Below the pieces are notes generated by a model that was not told the origin of the DNA, searched no databases, and worked only from the letters and a program-made list of their open reading frames with translations. A stretch of 64,000 nucleotides of DNA from Streptomyces griseoluteus. Lineage in GTDB: Bacteria > Actinomycetota > Actinomycetes > Streptomycetales > Streptomycetaceae. A program made the position numbers and the translations under genes. Below, piece after piece: positions 37,200 to 45,913 of this stretch (position 1 is the first letter of the stretch; the number at the start of each line of letters is the position of its first letter). The stretch covers positions 1 through 64,000 of the forward strand of contig JOBE01000014.1 in the NCBI GenBank assembly GCA_000717735.1, given 5' to 3'.

Positions 37200-37623
37200 C
37201 GCACATGCGCTTGGGGGCGGTCGCACCCGGTCGGGCGCGGAACCTCACCTCGTGCCCGGCGTCGTCGGTGAAGACGGCCTCCGTCGCGGACTTCAGGGTC
37301 ATCGTGCCGCGCTGGTAGGGGTTGTCCCACCCGTCGGGCGGGTTCCCCGAGCCGTCGGAGAGCGGGGTCTCCGCCTCGAAGTACGTCGAGCCGATGCGGG
37401 CCTCGTCGATTCCGCAATGGGTGTAGAGATCGAAGAGCATCGTCCGGACGGCGGGTGTCGCCGGTGTGGACGGTGTGGACGGGGCCGCAGGGGCGGCCGA
37501 TGTCGCGCGGACCGGCTGGGTCGCGCGGACGGCCTCCGTGCCACGGCCGGTCGTGGCACAGCCCGTGAGGACCCCGGCGGCCAGTGCGAAGGCGAGGACG
37601 ACGTGCCCAGTTCTCCGATTCAT
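37195..37623 (-). CDS. Small secreted lipoprotein, function unknown
   Basis: 142 residues. The signal sequence ends in a lipobox (LTGCATTG, Cys at residue 22), followed by a Thr/Pro/Ala-rich linker to about residue 58. The remaining 80 residues form a small domain with DLYTHCGIDEARIGSTYFEAE, a Gly/Pro/Trp turn and RGTMTLKSATEAVFTDDAGHEVRFR, ending in a cysteine. This resembles unnamed Streptomyces lipoproteins with a two-cysteine beta domain. It should be anchored outside the membrane. It is followed by strong terminator hairpins and lies 58 bases past the thioredoxin gene, so it may be transcribed with merR-trx or alone. Confidence 0.75.
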   Translation of the reverse strand: MNRRTGHVVLAFALAAGVLTGCATTGRGTEAVRATQPVRATSAAPAAPSTPSTPATPAVRTMLFDLYTHCGIDEARIGSTYFEAETPLSDGSGNPPDGWDNPYQRGTMTLKSATEAVFTDDAGHEVRFRARPGATAPKRMCA

Positions 37624-37681
37624 GGCCCTTCGACGCTCCGCCCGTGCCGTCGGTTCCCCGCCTCACGGCCGGGCGCCCGGA

Positions 37682-38032
37682 TCACCCGGCGAGCACGTCC
37701 TCCAGCTCCTCCAGGAGGCGGCGCTTCGGGCGGGCGCCCACGAGGGACTTCACCGGCTCGCCCGCCCGGAACACCATGAGCGTCGGGGTCGCGAGCACCC
37801 CGTACCGCAGGGTGGTCTCCGGGTTCCGGTCCACGCCGATCTCGACGATCCGGAGCCGCTCCGCCTCCTCCGCGGCGAGCGCGCGGAGCACCGGCCTCAG
37901 CTGCCGGCACGGCCCGCACCACTCCGCGGTGAACTGCACCAGGACGGGCAGCCCCGCGCCGAGCACCTCCGTCCCGAAGTCCGCGTCCGTGACCTCTGCC
38001 ACCGCCGGCGTGTGTGTCGTCATCTCCGTCAT
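37682..38032 (-). CDS. trxA: Thioredoxin
   Basis: 116 residues, standard length. The active site WCGPC has C39 and C42, and the cis-Pro loop is ATPTLMVF. It reduces protein disulfides in the cytoplasm using thioredoxin reductase, which is not encoded in the window. The ATG at 38032 overlaps the MerR stop (ATGA) and has GGGAGG directly before it, so the two genes are translationally coupled. The MerR regulator with two spaced cysteines suggests redox- or metal-responsive induction of this thioredoxin. Confidence 0.93.
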   Translation of the reverse strand: MTEMTTHTPAVAEVTDADFGTEVLGAGLPVLVQFTAEWCGPCRQLRPVLRALAAEEAERLRIVEIGVDRNPETTLRYGVLATPTLMVFRAGEPVKSLVGARPKRRLLEELEDVLAG

Positions 38033-38445
38033 CCCTCCCGCTCCGTGTCCCGCTCCGTACCGAGTTCGCACCGGGGCTCGGGGCCGTGCGGCAGCTCCGC
38101 CTCGGCCCGCAGCAGCTCGACGCCCACCTGGGCGCGTACCGCCTGGAGCTGGCCGATCAGTCCGTCGAGCTCGGCGACCTTCCGCCGGTAGACGGCGATC
38201 GACGCGGGACAGGAGTCCCCCGCCGGGTGCCCGGCGCGCAGGCAGTCGACGAACGGCCGTGTCTCCTCAAGCTCGAACCCGAAGTCCTGGAGGGTCCTGA
38301 TCTGCTGGAGGAGCCGCAGGTCGTCCTCGTCGTACGTGCGGTACCCCTGCTCCGTGCGCCGGGCGGTCAGGAGACCACGGGACTCGTAGTACCGCAGGGT
38401 CCGTGGGGTGGTCCCGGCCCGCTCGGCCAGCTCTCCGATGCGCAT
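38029..38445 (-). CDS. MerR-family regulator of the thioredoxin operon
   Basis: 138 residues from the ATG at 38445; the longer in-frame extension would cross the promoter. The winged helix is RIGELAERAGTTPRTLRYYESRGLL, with a dimerisation helix and the segment CLRAGHPAGDSC, where two cysteines 12 residues apart (about 68 and 79) could sense metal or oxidant. It should activate its own operon, merR-trx. The promoter has the hallmark of MerR control: a palindrome inside a 19-base spacer. The mRNA seems to start at or next to the ATG. Confidence 0.9.
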   Translation of the reverse strand: MRIGELAERAGTTPRTLRYYESRGLLTARRTEQGYRTYDEDDLRLLQQIRTLQDFGFELEETRPFVDCLRAGHPAGDSCPASIAVYRRKVAELDGLIGQLQAVRAQVGVELLRAEAELPHGPEPRCELGTERDTEREG

Positions 38446-38452
38446 GTCCCCG

Positions 38453-38483
38453 ACCGTAAGCCTTGACGCCGACGTCAAGGCAA
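38453..38483 (-). promoter_or_regulatory. MerR-type promoter with palindrome in a 19-bp spacer
   Basis: Read toward merR: TTGCCT (38483-38478), a 19-base spacer, and TACGGT (38458-38453). The palindrome CCTTGACGTCGGCGTCAAGG (arms of 8 bp) occupies 38480-38461 and so fills the spacer. Long spacers with a central palindrome are the defining operator layout of MerR activators. Confidence 0.65.
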
Positions 38484-38516
38484 GGCGTCAGGGGTGCGGG
38501 GTCCAGGTGCGCGGGG

Positions 38517-39041
38517 TCAGCCGCGTTCGGCCGGCAGCAGGGGTTTGCGGACCACCGGGGACGACAGGACGATCGAGGTCGTGGTCCGGCCGAGCGCCGA
38601 GGTCTGTTCCAGGATCTCTTCCAGGTGGACGGTGTCGGTGACGGCGACCTTGAGGATCCAGCAGTCCTCGCCCACCACGTGGTGGACCTCCAGGACCTCG
38701 GGGCGCGCGGTCAGCTCCAGGGTCCGCGGGTGCTTCAGGGTGTAGCCGCCGTGCGGGTTGACCCGGATGAAGGCCTGGATGCCGTAGCCGAGCCGGGCCG
38801 GGGAGACGTGGGCGCCGTAGCCGGTGACCGCGCCGCTCGCCTCCAGGCGGCGGACCCGCTCCGTGACGGCCGCGGGGCTGAGCCGGACGCGGCGGCCCAG
38901 CTCGCTGAGCTTGATGCGGCCGTCGCTCTGCAGGAGGTCCAGGATCTGCCGGTCGACCGGGTCGAAAGCGGTGCCCGACGTTTCGACGGTGGCGGGGCGC
39001 GAAGGCCGTGGTTCTTTCGGTGCGGCGGCCAGGACTCCCAT
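38517..39041 (-). CDS. Lrp/AsnC-family transcriptional regulator
   Basis: 174 residues from an ATG with a GGGGGAGAA site. After a 25-residue Pro/Ala-rich leader comes the HTH (DPVDRQILDLLQSDGRIKLSELGRRVRLSPAAVTERVRRLEASGAV) and then the RAM ligand domain (VHHVVGEDCWILKVAVTD). These proteins form octamers and respond to amino acids. The gene is divergent from an epimerase/aldo-keto reductase pair with a 67-base gap, so it probably regulates that pair or itself. The effector is unknown. Confidence 0.9.
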   Translation of the reverse strand: MGVLAAAPKEPRPSRPATVETSGTAFDPVDRQILDLLQSDGRIKLSELGRRVRLSPAAVTERVRRLEASGAVTGYGAHVSPARLGYGIQAFIRVNPHGGYTLKHPRTLELTARPEVLEVHHVVGEDCWILKVAVTDTVHLEEILEQTSALGRTTTSIVLSSPVVRKPLLPAERG

Positions 39042-39108
39042 TTCTCCCCCTTCAGACGGCGACGGATCAACGTAACACTTGTGCGGTGAGACAAGGGAGT
39101 TGGGATTG

Positions 39109-40005
39109 ATGGACGTACTGGTCATCGGCGGTAATCGCTATTTCGGAAAGCGGCTGATCGCCCTGCTGCGGGAATCCGGGCACCGGGTCACGCTTCTCAA
39201 CCGGGGTTCTTCCGGCGCCCCGGAGGGAATCGGGCATCTCGTCGCCGACCGCGACGACGAGGCCGCCCTGGAATCCGTTCTGGCGGGCCGTTCCTTCGAT
39301 GTCGTCGTGGACCAGGTCTGCTACACGCCGCGCCAGGCCGAGATCGCCCTGCGCGTCTTCGGCCCGCGCACCGGACGCTATGTGATGACGTCGACCGTGG
39401 AGGTGTACGGGTACGAGGACTCGGCCGCACCGCTCGCCGAGGACGTCCTCGACCTGGACGCGGTCACCGTCGACACCGGACTCGCCTGGGAGGACCCGGA
39501 GTTCCGCGAGGCGCACTACGGGGAGGGCAAGCGGCAGGCGGAGGCGGTCTTCGCCGCGGGGTCGCCCTTCGCGTGGACCTCGGTGCGGGTGGCCCATGTG
39601 CTCGGCGGCGCCGACGACTTCACCGGCCGGCTCGACCACTACGTGCGGCGCATCCGGGCCGGGGAACCGATCGCCGTCCCTGCGGTGAACCGTCCGGCGA
39701 CCTACGCGTACGTGGAGGAGATCGCCGCCTTCCTCGCCTGGGCCGTCGAGGCCGACTTCACCGGCCCGGTGAACGCCCACTCCCACGGCCCGCTCACCAC
39801 CGCCGACCTCTGCGCGGAGATCGAGAAGCGGGTCGGCGGCCGGACAGTCTTCCAGGAGGTGGAGGTCGGCGAGGTGTCGCCGTTCTCCTTCGCCCGCTCG
39901 TACGGGATGGACAACTCCCGCGCCACCGACCTTGGTTACTGCTTCTCGCACTCCTCCGAGTGGCTCGCGCGGGCCGTGGCCGAGACGGTCGGAGAGGTGC
40001 GCTGA
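39109..40005 (+). CDS. NAD-dependent epimerase/dehydratase (extended SDR)
   Basis: 298 residues from an ATG with an AAGGGAG site. The nucleotide motif is VLVIGGNRYFGKRLIALL, a GGxxFxG variant common in reductases of nucleotide-sugar type, and the catalytic pair is in HYGEGKRQAE (YxxxK). It should oxidise, reduce or epimerise a sugar or similar alcohol with NAD(P) in the cytoplasm. It overlaps the aldo-keto reductase start by one base (TGATG), so the two enzymes likely act in the same pathway. The substrate is not evident. Confidence 0.88.
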   Translation: MDVLVIGGNRYFGKRLIALLRESGHRVTLLNRGSSGAPEGIGHLVADRDDEAALESVLAGRSFDVVVDQVCYTPRQAEIALRVFGPRTGRYVMTSTVEVYGYEDSAAPLAEDVLDLDAVTVDTGLAWEDPEFREAHYGEGKRQAEAVFAAGSPFAWTSVRVAHVLGGADDFTGRLDHYVRRIRAGEPIAVPAVNRPATYAYVEEIAAFLAWAVEADFTGPVNAHSHGPLTTADLCAEIEKRVGGRTVFQEVEVGEVSPFSFARSYGMDNSRATDLGYCFSHSSEWLARAVAETVGEVR

Positions 40006-40886
40006 TGCGGTTCCGGAAGCTGGGCGACGTACGGGTCGGGGCGGTCGGGTTCGGCACCATGCCGCTCTCCATCGAGGGCCGGCCGGACGAGGCACGGGCC
40101 CTCGCCACCGTGCACGCGGCGCTCGACGCGGGGGTGACCCTGCTCGACACCGCCGACTCCTACCACCCGCCGGGCGGCGCGCCCGGCGAGGGCGAGCTGC
40201 TCGTGGCCCGCGCCCTGGCCGCGTACGGGGGCCGTACGGACGACGTCCTCGTGGCGACGAAAGGCGGCCGGGGACGGACGGCCGACGGCGGCTGGACCGT
40301 GGACGGGCGGCCCGGGCACCTGCGGAGGGCGGCGGAAGCCTCGGCCCGACGGCTCGGGGCCACCCCGATCGGCCTGTACCAGCTGCACAAGCCGGACCCG
40401 GCCGTCCCGTACGCCGAATCCCTCGGCGTTATACGGGAGTTGCTGGACGCGGGCACGGTCAGGCTCGCGGGCGTCTCGAACGTGGACACGGCGCAGATCC
40501 TGCTGGCCCGCGAAATCCTCGGCGACCGGCTCGTCTCCGTACAGAACCGCTACTCGCCCGCGATCCGGGAGAGCGAGCCGGAGTTGCGGCTCTGCGCGGA
40601 ACTCGGTCTGGCCTTCCTGCCGTGGAGCCCACTGGGCGGGATCTCGCGCAGCTCGCTCGACGGGGCGTCCGCCCTGGAGGAGGACCCCGACTTCGGGGGC
40701 TTCCACCGGGTGGCGCGGGAGCTCGGGGTCAGCCCGCAGCGGGTGGCGCTCGCCTGGCTGCTCGCCCGCTCGGAGACGGTGCTGCCGATCCCGGGGGCGA
40801 GCCGTCCTGAGACGGTACGGGACTCGGCGGGAGCGGCGGACCTCGACCTGAGCGGCGAGGAGCTGGCGGTACTGGACGGGCGGTGA
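40005..40886 (+). CDS. Aldo/keto reductase
   Basis: 293 residues, complete (alpha/beta)8 barrel. The catalytic tetrad is visible as D48 and Y53 (LLDTADSYHPPGG), K86 (VATKGG) and H128 (LYQLHKPD). The C-terminal NADP-binding region (IPGASRPETVRDSAGA) is present. It reduces aldehydes or ketones with NADPH. The start overlaps the epimerase stop, so it is the second gene of a two-gene operon that faces an Lrp regulator. Its natural substrate is unknown. A GC-rich hairpin follows. Confidence 0.9.
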   Translation: MRFRKLGDVRVGAVGFGTMPLSIEGRPDEARALATVHAALDAGVTLLDTADSYHPPGGAPGEGELLVARALAAYGGRTDDVLVATKGGRGRTADGGWTVDGRPGHLRRAAEASARRLGATPIGLYQLHKPDPAVPYAESLGVIRELLDAGTVRLAGVSNVDTAQILLAREILGDRLVSVQNRYSPAIRESEPELRLCAELGLAFLPWSPLGGISRSSLDGASALEEDPDFGGFHRVARELGVSPQRVALAWLLARSETVLPIPGASRPETVRDSAGAADLDLSGEELAVLDGR

Positions 40887-40936
40887 CGGCGACCGCCCGG
40901 CCGTCGTCGACCGCGACTCGCCGGGGTGTGCGAGAA

Positions 40937-40960
40937 GGGCGACCCCCGTGGGGGCCGCCC
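40937..40960. terminator. Hairpin between convergent aldo/keto reductase and dctA genes
   Basis: GGGCG/CGCCC and CCCC/GGGG arms with one A-C mismatch and a 4-base tip. It lies about midway in the 121-base convergent gap and can serve both strands. Confidence 0.5.
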
Positions 40961-41007
40961 CTTCGCCCGGGGCCCGGATCCGGCTCAAGGCCCGGGACCC
41001 GGGGTCG

Positions 41008-42369
41008 TCAGACGCCCGCGCGGGCCTTCTCCTCGCCGTCCTCGGACCGCTGGTCCGGGACCGGGGACGGGGCGGCGGGGGCGTGGTCGTCGACCAGGGT
41101 CTTCTCGTCGAACGGGACCCGGCCGGCGAGGACCTCGGCGACCCGCGCCTTGTCGATCTCCTTCGTCCAGGTGCCGACGAGCACCGTCGCGACGGCGTTG
41201 CCCGCGAAGTTGGTGAGGGCGCGGGCCTCGCTCATGAAGCGGTCGATGCCGACGATGAGGCCCACGCCGTCGACCAGTTCGGGCCGGTGCGACTGGAGGC
41301 CGCCCGCGAGGGTGGCGAGACCGGCGCCGGTGACGCCCGCGGCCCCCTTCGAGGCGATGATCATGAACACGAGGAGCGAGATCTGCTCGCCGACCGAGAG
41401 CGGGTCGCCCATGGCCTCGGCGACGAAGAGCGAGGCCATCGTCAGGTAGATCGCGGTGCCGTCGAGGTTGAAGGAGTACCCGGTCGGCACGGTGATGCCG
41501 ACGACGGGCTTGCTGACACCCAGGTGCTCCATCTTCGCGATGAGCCGCGGAAGCGCGGACTCCGAGGACGAGGTGGAGAGGATCAGCAGGAACTCGCGGC
41601 CCAGGTACTTCAGGAGGGTCCAGATGTTGAGCCCGGCGACCAGCTTGAGGAGCGCGCCGAGCACCACGAAGACGAAGATCGCGCAGGTGGCGTAGAAGCC
41701 GATCATGATGACGGCGAGGGACTTGAGGGCATCGATGCCCGTCGCGCCGACGACGGCGGCGATCGCGCCGAACGCGCCGACGGGGGCGGCCCACATGATC
41801 ATGCCGAGGATGCGGAAGACGAGCCGCTGGATGTGCCCGATCCCGCGCAGGACCGGCTCCCCCGCCGCGCCCATGGCCTGGAGCGCGAACCCGGCGAGCA
41901 GGGCCACCAGGAGGGTCTGGAGGACCTCGCCCTCGGTGAAGGCGGAGACGAGGGTCTTCGGGATGATCCCGAGCAGGAAGTCCGGCGTGGACTCGCTCGC
42001 GCCCTCGGCCTGCTTGGCGCCGGCCTCGGCCAGCTCCTTGGTGAGGTGGAGCCCGGAGCCGGGCTCCAGGAGGTTGCCGACGACCAGGCCGATGGCGAGG
42101 GCGACGGTCGACATGACCATGAAGTAGCCCAGGGCGAGGCCGCCGACGGCGCCGACCTTCGCGGCCTTCCGGACCGATCCGACGCCGAGCACGATCGTGC
42201 AGAAGATGATCGGCGAGATCATCATCTTGATCAGATTGACGAAGCCGGTGCCCAGCGGCTTGAGCTCGACGGCGACGCCGGGCGCCAGGAAGCCGACCGC
42301 GATGCCGAGCACCACGGCTCCGATGACGGCCAGATACAGATAGTGGGTACGGTCCCGTCGTGCGGCCAC
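41008..42369 (-). CDS. dctA: C4-dicarboxylate:cation symporter (DAACS family)
   Basis: 453 residues. The GTG at 42369 is chosen because a perfect GAGGAGG site lies five bases upstream and the family N-terminus VAARRDRTHYLYLAVI follows. Multiple membrane helices, the Ser-rich re-entrant loop STSSSESALPRL and the substrate motif FNLDGTAIY are present. It imports succinate, fumarate or malate with cations. It is divergent from a CitA/CitB-like two-component system, which by family precedent senses C4-dicarboxylates or citrate and should control it. Confidence 0.92.
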   Translation of the reverse strand: MAARRDRTHYLYLAVIGAVVLGIAVGFLAPGVAVELKPLGTGFVNLIKMMISPIIFCTIVLGVGSVRKAAKVGAVGGLALGYFMVMSTVALAIGLVVGNLLEPGSGLHLTKELAEAGAKQAEGASESTPDFLLGIIPKTLVSAFTEGEVLQTLLVALLAGFALQAMGAAGEPVLRGIGHIQRLVFRILGMIMWAAPVGAFGAIAAVVGATGIDALKSLAVIMIGFYATCAIFVFVVLGALLKLVAGLNIWTLLKYLGREFLLILSTSSSESALPRLIAKMEHLGVSKPVVGITVPTGYSFNLDGTAIYLTMASLFVAEAMGDPLSVGEQISLLVFMIIASKGAAGVTGAGLATLAGGLQSHRPELVDGVGLIVGIDRFMSEARALTNFAGNAVATVLVGTWTKEIDKARVAEVLAGRVPFDEKTLVDDHAPAAPSPVPDQRSEDGEEKARAGV

Positions 42370-42601
42370 GGGGTCCTCCTCGTGCTGATGGGTGTCCACG
42401 TCCCGGTGGACTCCGCGACTATCCATCAGCCTGTGACCGGGGTCACCCTTACGTACGTTTCGTTCACGCCGAGACCGTTTGGGGCCGCTCCGGAGAAGGG
42501 TTCCGGCACCTCCGGGGAGGAGCCCGGAGGGGAGTCCGGGGAAGAGAACGATTCGGGAACGCCGTGCCTCGCCGCACACTCCGACGTGCACACTTACCCG
42601 C

Positions 42602-44392
42602 ATGCGCCTCCCCCTCCCCCGCCCCCGCAGCCTGGCCGGCCAGCTCTTCGCGATGCAGGTCGTGCTCGTGGCCGTCGTCGTGGCGGGGTGCGCGGTCTTC
42701 GCGTACGTCACGGACCGGGCGCAGGCCGAGGAGACCGCGCGGCGCCAGGCGACCGCGACCGCCGCGGCCGTCGCCGACTCCCCCTCGGTGGTCGCCGCGG
42801 CCCGCTCCGCCGACCCGTCGGCGGCGCTCCAGCCGTACGCCGAGTCGCTGCGCCGCCACGCGGGCGTCGCCTTCGTGGTGATCATGGCGCCGGACGGCAC
42901 CCGCTGGACCCACCCCGAGCCCGCGCAGATCGGCCGCACGTACCTCGGCCACATCGAGGAGGCGGTGGCGGGCCGTACGTACTCGGAGACGCATCTGGGG
43001 ATACTCGGCCCCTCCGTGCGGACCGTGGCGCCCGTCTTCGACGACGGCAGGGTCGTCGCCCTGGTCAGCGCGGGCATCACGATCGAGAGGATCAGCCAGC
43101 AGGTACGGGAGCAGGTGACCGCGCTGCTCGGCATGGCGGGCGCGGCGCTCGCGCTCGGCGGCGCCGGGACGTACGTCATCAACGCGCGCCTCCGCCGCCA
43201 CACGCACGGCATGAACGCGACGGAGCTGAGCCGGCTGCACGACTACCACGAGGCCGCGCTGCACGCGGTCCGCGAAGGGCTCGTGATGCTCGACGGACGG
43301 CGGCGGATCGCCCTCATCAACGACGGGGCGCGCGAGCTGCTCGGCCTGGACGAGGGGGTCGTCGGCCGGCCGGCGGCGGAGCTCGGGCTGCCGGCGCCGC
43401 TGACGGGCGCGCTGCTGTCCTCGGAGCCGCGCGTGGACGAGACGCATCTGACGGCCGACCGGGTCCTCGTGGTCAACACCCGTCCGGTGGTGGGCGGGGA
43501 GCGGCGCGGCACGGTCGTCACGCTCCGGGACCGTACGGAACTCCAGGCGCTGTCCGGCGAGTTGGACTCCGAGCGCGGGTTCACGGAGGCGCTGCGCTCG
43601 CAGGCCCACGAGGCGGCGAACCGGCTCCACACGGTCGTGTCGCTCATCGAACTGGGCCGGGTGGCCGAGGCGGTGGAGTTCGCGACGGCGGAGCTGGAGC
43701 TCGCGCAGGCGCTGACCGACCGGGTCGTGGACGCCGTCGGGGAGCCCGTCCTCGCGGCGCTGCTCCTCGGCAAGGCGGCACAGGCCAACGAGCGGGGTGT
43801 GGAGCTGGTCCTCACCGAGGACAGCCGCATCGACGACGGGCTCGTGCCGGCCGCCCTGCCGGCCCGGGACCTGGTGACGATCCTGGGCAACCTGATCGAC
43901 AACGCGGTGGAGGCGGTGGGCGGCACCCCGCACGCACGCGTGACGGTGACGGTCGCGGCCCGTTCGGGCGACGGCGAGCTGCTGCTCCGGGTCGGCGACA
44001 GCGGCCCCGGCGTGCGCGCGGCCGACCGGGACGCGGTCCTGGGCCGCGGCTGGTCGACCCGGGGCCCGGGGCGTGGCATCGGCCTGGCCCTGGTGGGCCA
44101 GGCGGTCACCCGCGCGTCGGGCACGCTCGACCTCGCGGACGCGGCGGAGGGCGGGGCGGAGTTCACCGTACGACTGCCCCTGCCCCGCCCGTCCGGGCCA
44201 CCGCCCGAGCCCGCACCGGACCCCGGCGACCGACACGTCTCGGAGCTGCCGTCACCGGCCGCCGGCGACCCGCGCGCCTCAAGCCTGCCGTCTCAGCAGA
44301 CGCCGGCTCTCGGCGACGCCCGCCCGCCCCTCGTGCCTCCGCAGCCCGCGCCGGCCCCCGGCGACGCCCCCGGAGCGGAGGTGCCCGCGTGA
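42602..44392 (+). CDS. CitA/DcuS-like sensor histidine kinase
   Basis: 596 residues. An N-terminal helix (about 15-39), an extracytoplasmic PAS-like sensor domain (40-170), a second helix (173-194), a cytoplasmic PAS domain (about 205-315) and a kinase core. The phospho-acceptor is H336 in QAHEAANRLHTV, the CitA-class H box; ATP-binding boxes are ILGNLIDNAVEAV and RGIGLALVGQ. A Pro-rich tail of about 75 residues after 520 is unusual. It should sense citrate or C4-dicarboxylates outside the cell. Its stop overlaps the regulator start by four bases, and the transporter is divergent. The ATG has no clear ribosome site, so the message may be leaderless. Confidence 0.9.
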   Translation: MRLPLPRPRSLAGQLFAMQVVLVAVVVAGCAVFAYVTDRAQAEETARRQATATAAAVADSPSVVAAARSADPSAALQPYAESLRRHAGVAFVVIMAPDGTRWTHPEPAQIGRTYLGHIEEAVAGRTYSETHLGILGPSVRTVAPVFDDGRVVALVSAGITIERISQQVREQVTALLGMAGAALALGGAGTYVINARLRRHTHGMNATELSRLHDYHEAALHAVREGLVMLDGRRRIALINDGARELLGLDEGVVGRPAAELGLPAPLTGALLSSEPRVDETHLTADRVLVVNTRPVVGGERRGTVVTLRDRTELQALSGELDSERGFTEALRSQAHEAANRLHTVVSLIELGRVAEAVEFATAELELAQALTDRVVDAVGEPVLAALLLGKAAQANERGVELVLTEDSRIDDGLVPAALPARDLVTILGNLIDNAVEAVGGTPHARVTVTVAARSGDGELLLRVGDSGPGVRAADRDAVLGRGWSTRGPGRGIGLALVGQAVTRASGTLDLADAAEGGAEFTVRLPLPRPSGPPPEPAPDPGDRHVSELPSPAAGDPRASSLPSQQTPALGDARPPLVPPQPAPAPGDAPGAEVPA

Positions 44393-45084
44393 GCGCGCCG
44401 TCCCTGCGGGTGCTCGTCGTCGAGGACGATCCCGTCGCCGCCGACGCCCACGCCCTCTACGCGGGGCGGGTCGAGGGCTTCACCGTCGTCGGGGTCGCGC
44501 ACTCCCGGGCCGCCGCCGTGCGGCTGCTCGACCGGACGCCGGTCGACCTGATCCTGCTCGACCTCTACCTGCCCGACGGTCACGGCCTCCAGCTGCTGCG
44601 CGCGCTGCGCGCCGCCGGGCACTCGGCCGACGTCATCGCCGTGACCTCGGCCCGCGACCTGGCGATCGTCCGCGAGGGCGTGTCGCTCGGCGTCGTCCAG
44701 TACGTCCTGAAGCCCTTCGCCTTCGCGACCCTGCGGGACCGGCTCGCCCGGTACGCCGAGTTCCGGGCGACCGCCGGGGAGGCCTCCGGGCAGGACGAGG
44801 TGGACCGAGCGCTGGCCACGCTCCGGGCCCCGCACCCCGCCGCGCTCCCCAAGGGCCTGAGCGCCCCCACCCTGGAGGCCGTCACCCGTACCCTCCGGGC
44901 CACCCCGGCGGGTCTGACCGCCGCCGAGGCGGGCGCGGCGGTCGGCATCTCCCGGATCACGGCGCGCCGCTACCTGGAGCACCTCGTCACCGGGGGCCGG
45001 GCCGTGCGCGCCCCGCAGTACGGGCAGATCGGGCGCCCCGAGCTCCAGTACCGCTGGCTCGACGGCCCGGCCCGGGGGCACTGA
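44389..45084 (+). CDS. CitB/DcuR-like response regulator
   Basis: 231 residues from a GTG overlapping the kinase stop (GTGA). The receiver domain has the acidic pair E12/D13-D14, phospho-acceptor D58 (LILLDLYLPDGHG) and K in LKPFAF. The C-terminal half carries a wHTH (LTAAEAGAAVGISRITARRYLEHLV) ending with the QIGRPELQYRW segment typical of CitB-type regulators. It probably activates the divergent dctA gene on dicarboxylate signal. The stop codon lies within the first of three repeats spaced 32 bases apart. Confidence 0.9.
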   Translation: MSAPSLRVLVVEDDPVAADAHALYAGRVEGFTVVGVAHSRAAAVRLLDRTPVDLILLDLYLPDGHGLQLLRALRAAGHSADVIAVTSARDLAIVREGVSLGVVQYVLKPFAFATLRDRLARYAEFRATAGEASGQDEVDRALATLRAPHPAALPKGLSAPTLEAVTRTLRATPAGLTAAEAGAAVGISRITARRYLEHLVTGGRAVRAPQYGQIGRPELQYRWLDGPARGH

Positions 45085-45158
45085 CGGTTTCCCAGGCGAC
45101 CACGGTCGGTGACTGATCGTTTCCATGGTTTGCGCGCCCAGTTACTGATCGGTTCCCA
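45081..45158 (+). repeat. Three direct repeats with exact 32-bp period
   Basis: CTGACGGTTTCCCA (45081), CTGATCGTTTCCA (45113) and CTGATCGGTTCCCA (45145) start exactly 32 bases apart, about three helical turns, so they face the same side of the DNA. They lie between the regulator stop and the double-HTH gene at 45231 and look like an iteron-type operator. Confidence 0.65.
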
Positions 45159-45230
45159 CGTTCCTACGACGCCGGACCTTGGTGGAACGCACCGTAGCCA
45201 GCCGTCACCCTCCGCACCTACCGTGGCCGG

Positions 45231-45902
45231 GTGCACCAACCCTCCCCACCCTTCAACGCCCTGGCCGCCCGCCGTCTGCGTGAGGGCCTCGGCATGGCCC
45301 CCGATCACGTCGCCTACGGCCTGCGCGCCCAGTACGGCCTCTTCGTCACCCCCGACACCGTCGTCGCCTGGGAACGCGGCCGCGCCGCGCCCGGCGACCA
45401 GGAGCTCACCGCCCTCGCGGGCGTCCTCTGGTGCTCCCCCGCCGAGCTGATCGCCGCCGCCTCCAGCCTGCGCGAGCACCGGATGGCCCGCGGACTCGCC
45501 GCCGAGGACCTGGCCAGAATGGTGGGCGTGGCGGCTCACGCGTACCAGCGGATGGAGGACGAGGGCAGCTGGCGCGGCACCGAACGCCAGACGGCGGCCC
45601 TCGCCGACGTCCTCGGCCTCGGCCCGCGCGCCCTGATCACCGCGACGGGCGGCGACGAACGTCTCGCCGAGCTGCTGCGCGACGCGGCCACCACCCGCTG
45701 GCAGGCGTACGTGAAACCGGCGGTGAAGATGGTGCCGCTGCCCAAGCGGATCCTGGAGTCCGCCCTCCAGCGGCTCCACACCGAGTACCACGCCCGGATG
45801 GCGGCCACCAGCAGCTGGGGCGCCTCGGGCGCGACCGGCGACGAGGGGCGCGCGTATCTGGACGGGATCACCGGCCACTTCTGGACGGCCGTGGGTTCCT
45901 AG
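45231..45902 (+). CDS. Regulator with two HTH_XRE domains
   Basis: 223 residues. Two Cro/CI-type helix-turn-helix domains follow each other (about 11-75 and 78-140: ARRLREGLGMAPDHVAYGL...VVAWERGRAAPGDQEL and REHRMARGLAAEDLARMVGVAAHAYQRMEDEGSWRG). The last 70 residues are basic and of unknown fold (TTRWQAYVKPAVKMVPLPKRILESALQRLH). Tandem HTH units suggest binding to spaced repeats, and three such repeats lie just upstream. The GTG start has only a TACCGT before it at -10 distance, so translation is probably leaderless. The regulon is unknown. Confidence 0.8.
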   Translation: MHQPSPPFNALAARRLREGLGMAPDHVAYGLRAQYGLFVTPDTVVAWERGRAAPGDQELTALAGVLWCSPAELIAAASSLREHRMARGLAAEDLARMVGVAAHAYQRMEDEGSWRGTERQTAALADVLGLGPRALITATGGDERLAELLRDAATTRWQAYVKPAVKMVPLPKRILESALQRLHTEYHARMAATSSWGASGATGDEGRAYLDGITGHFWTAVGS

Positions 45903-45913
45903 GGCCTGTCTTC

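Noticed and set aside
40948..44388. A long plus-strand upstream extension of the CitB-like regulator frame
   Set aside because: It runs antisense to dctA and out of frame through the kinase; the true regulator starts at the GTG overlapping the kinase stop.
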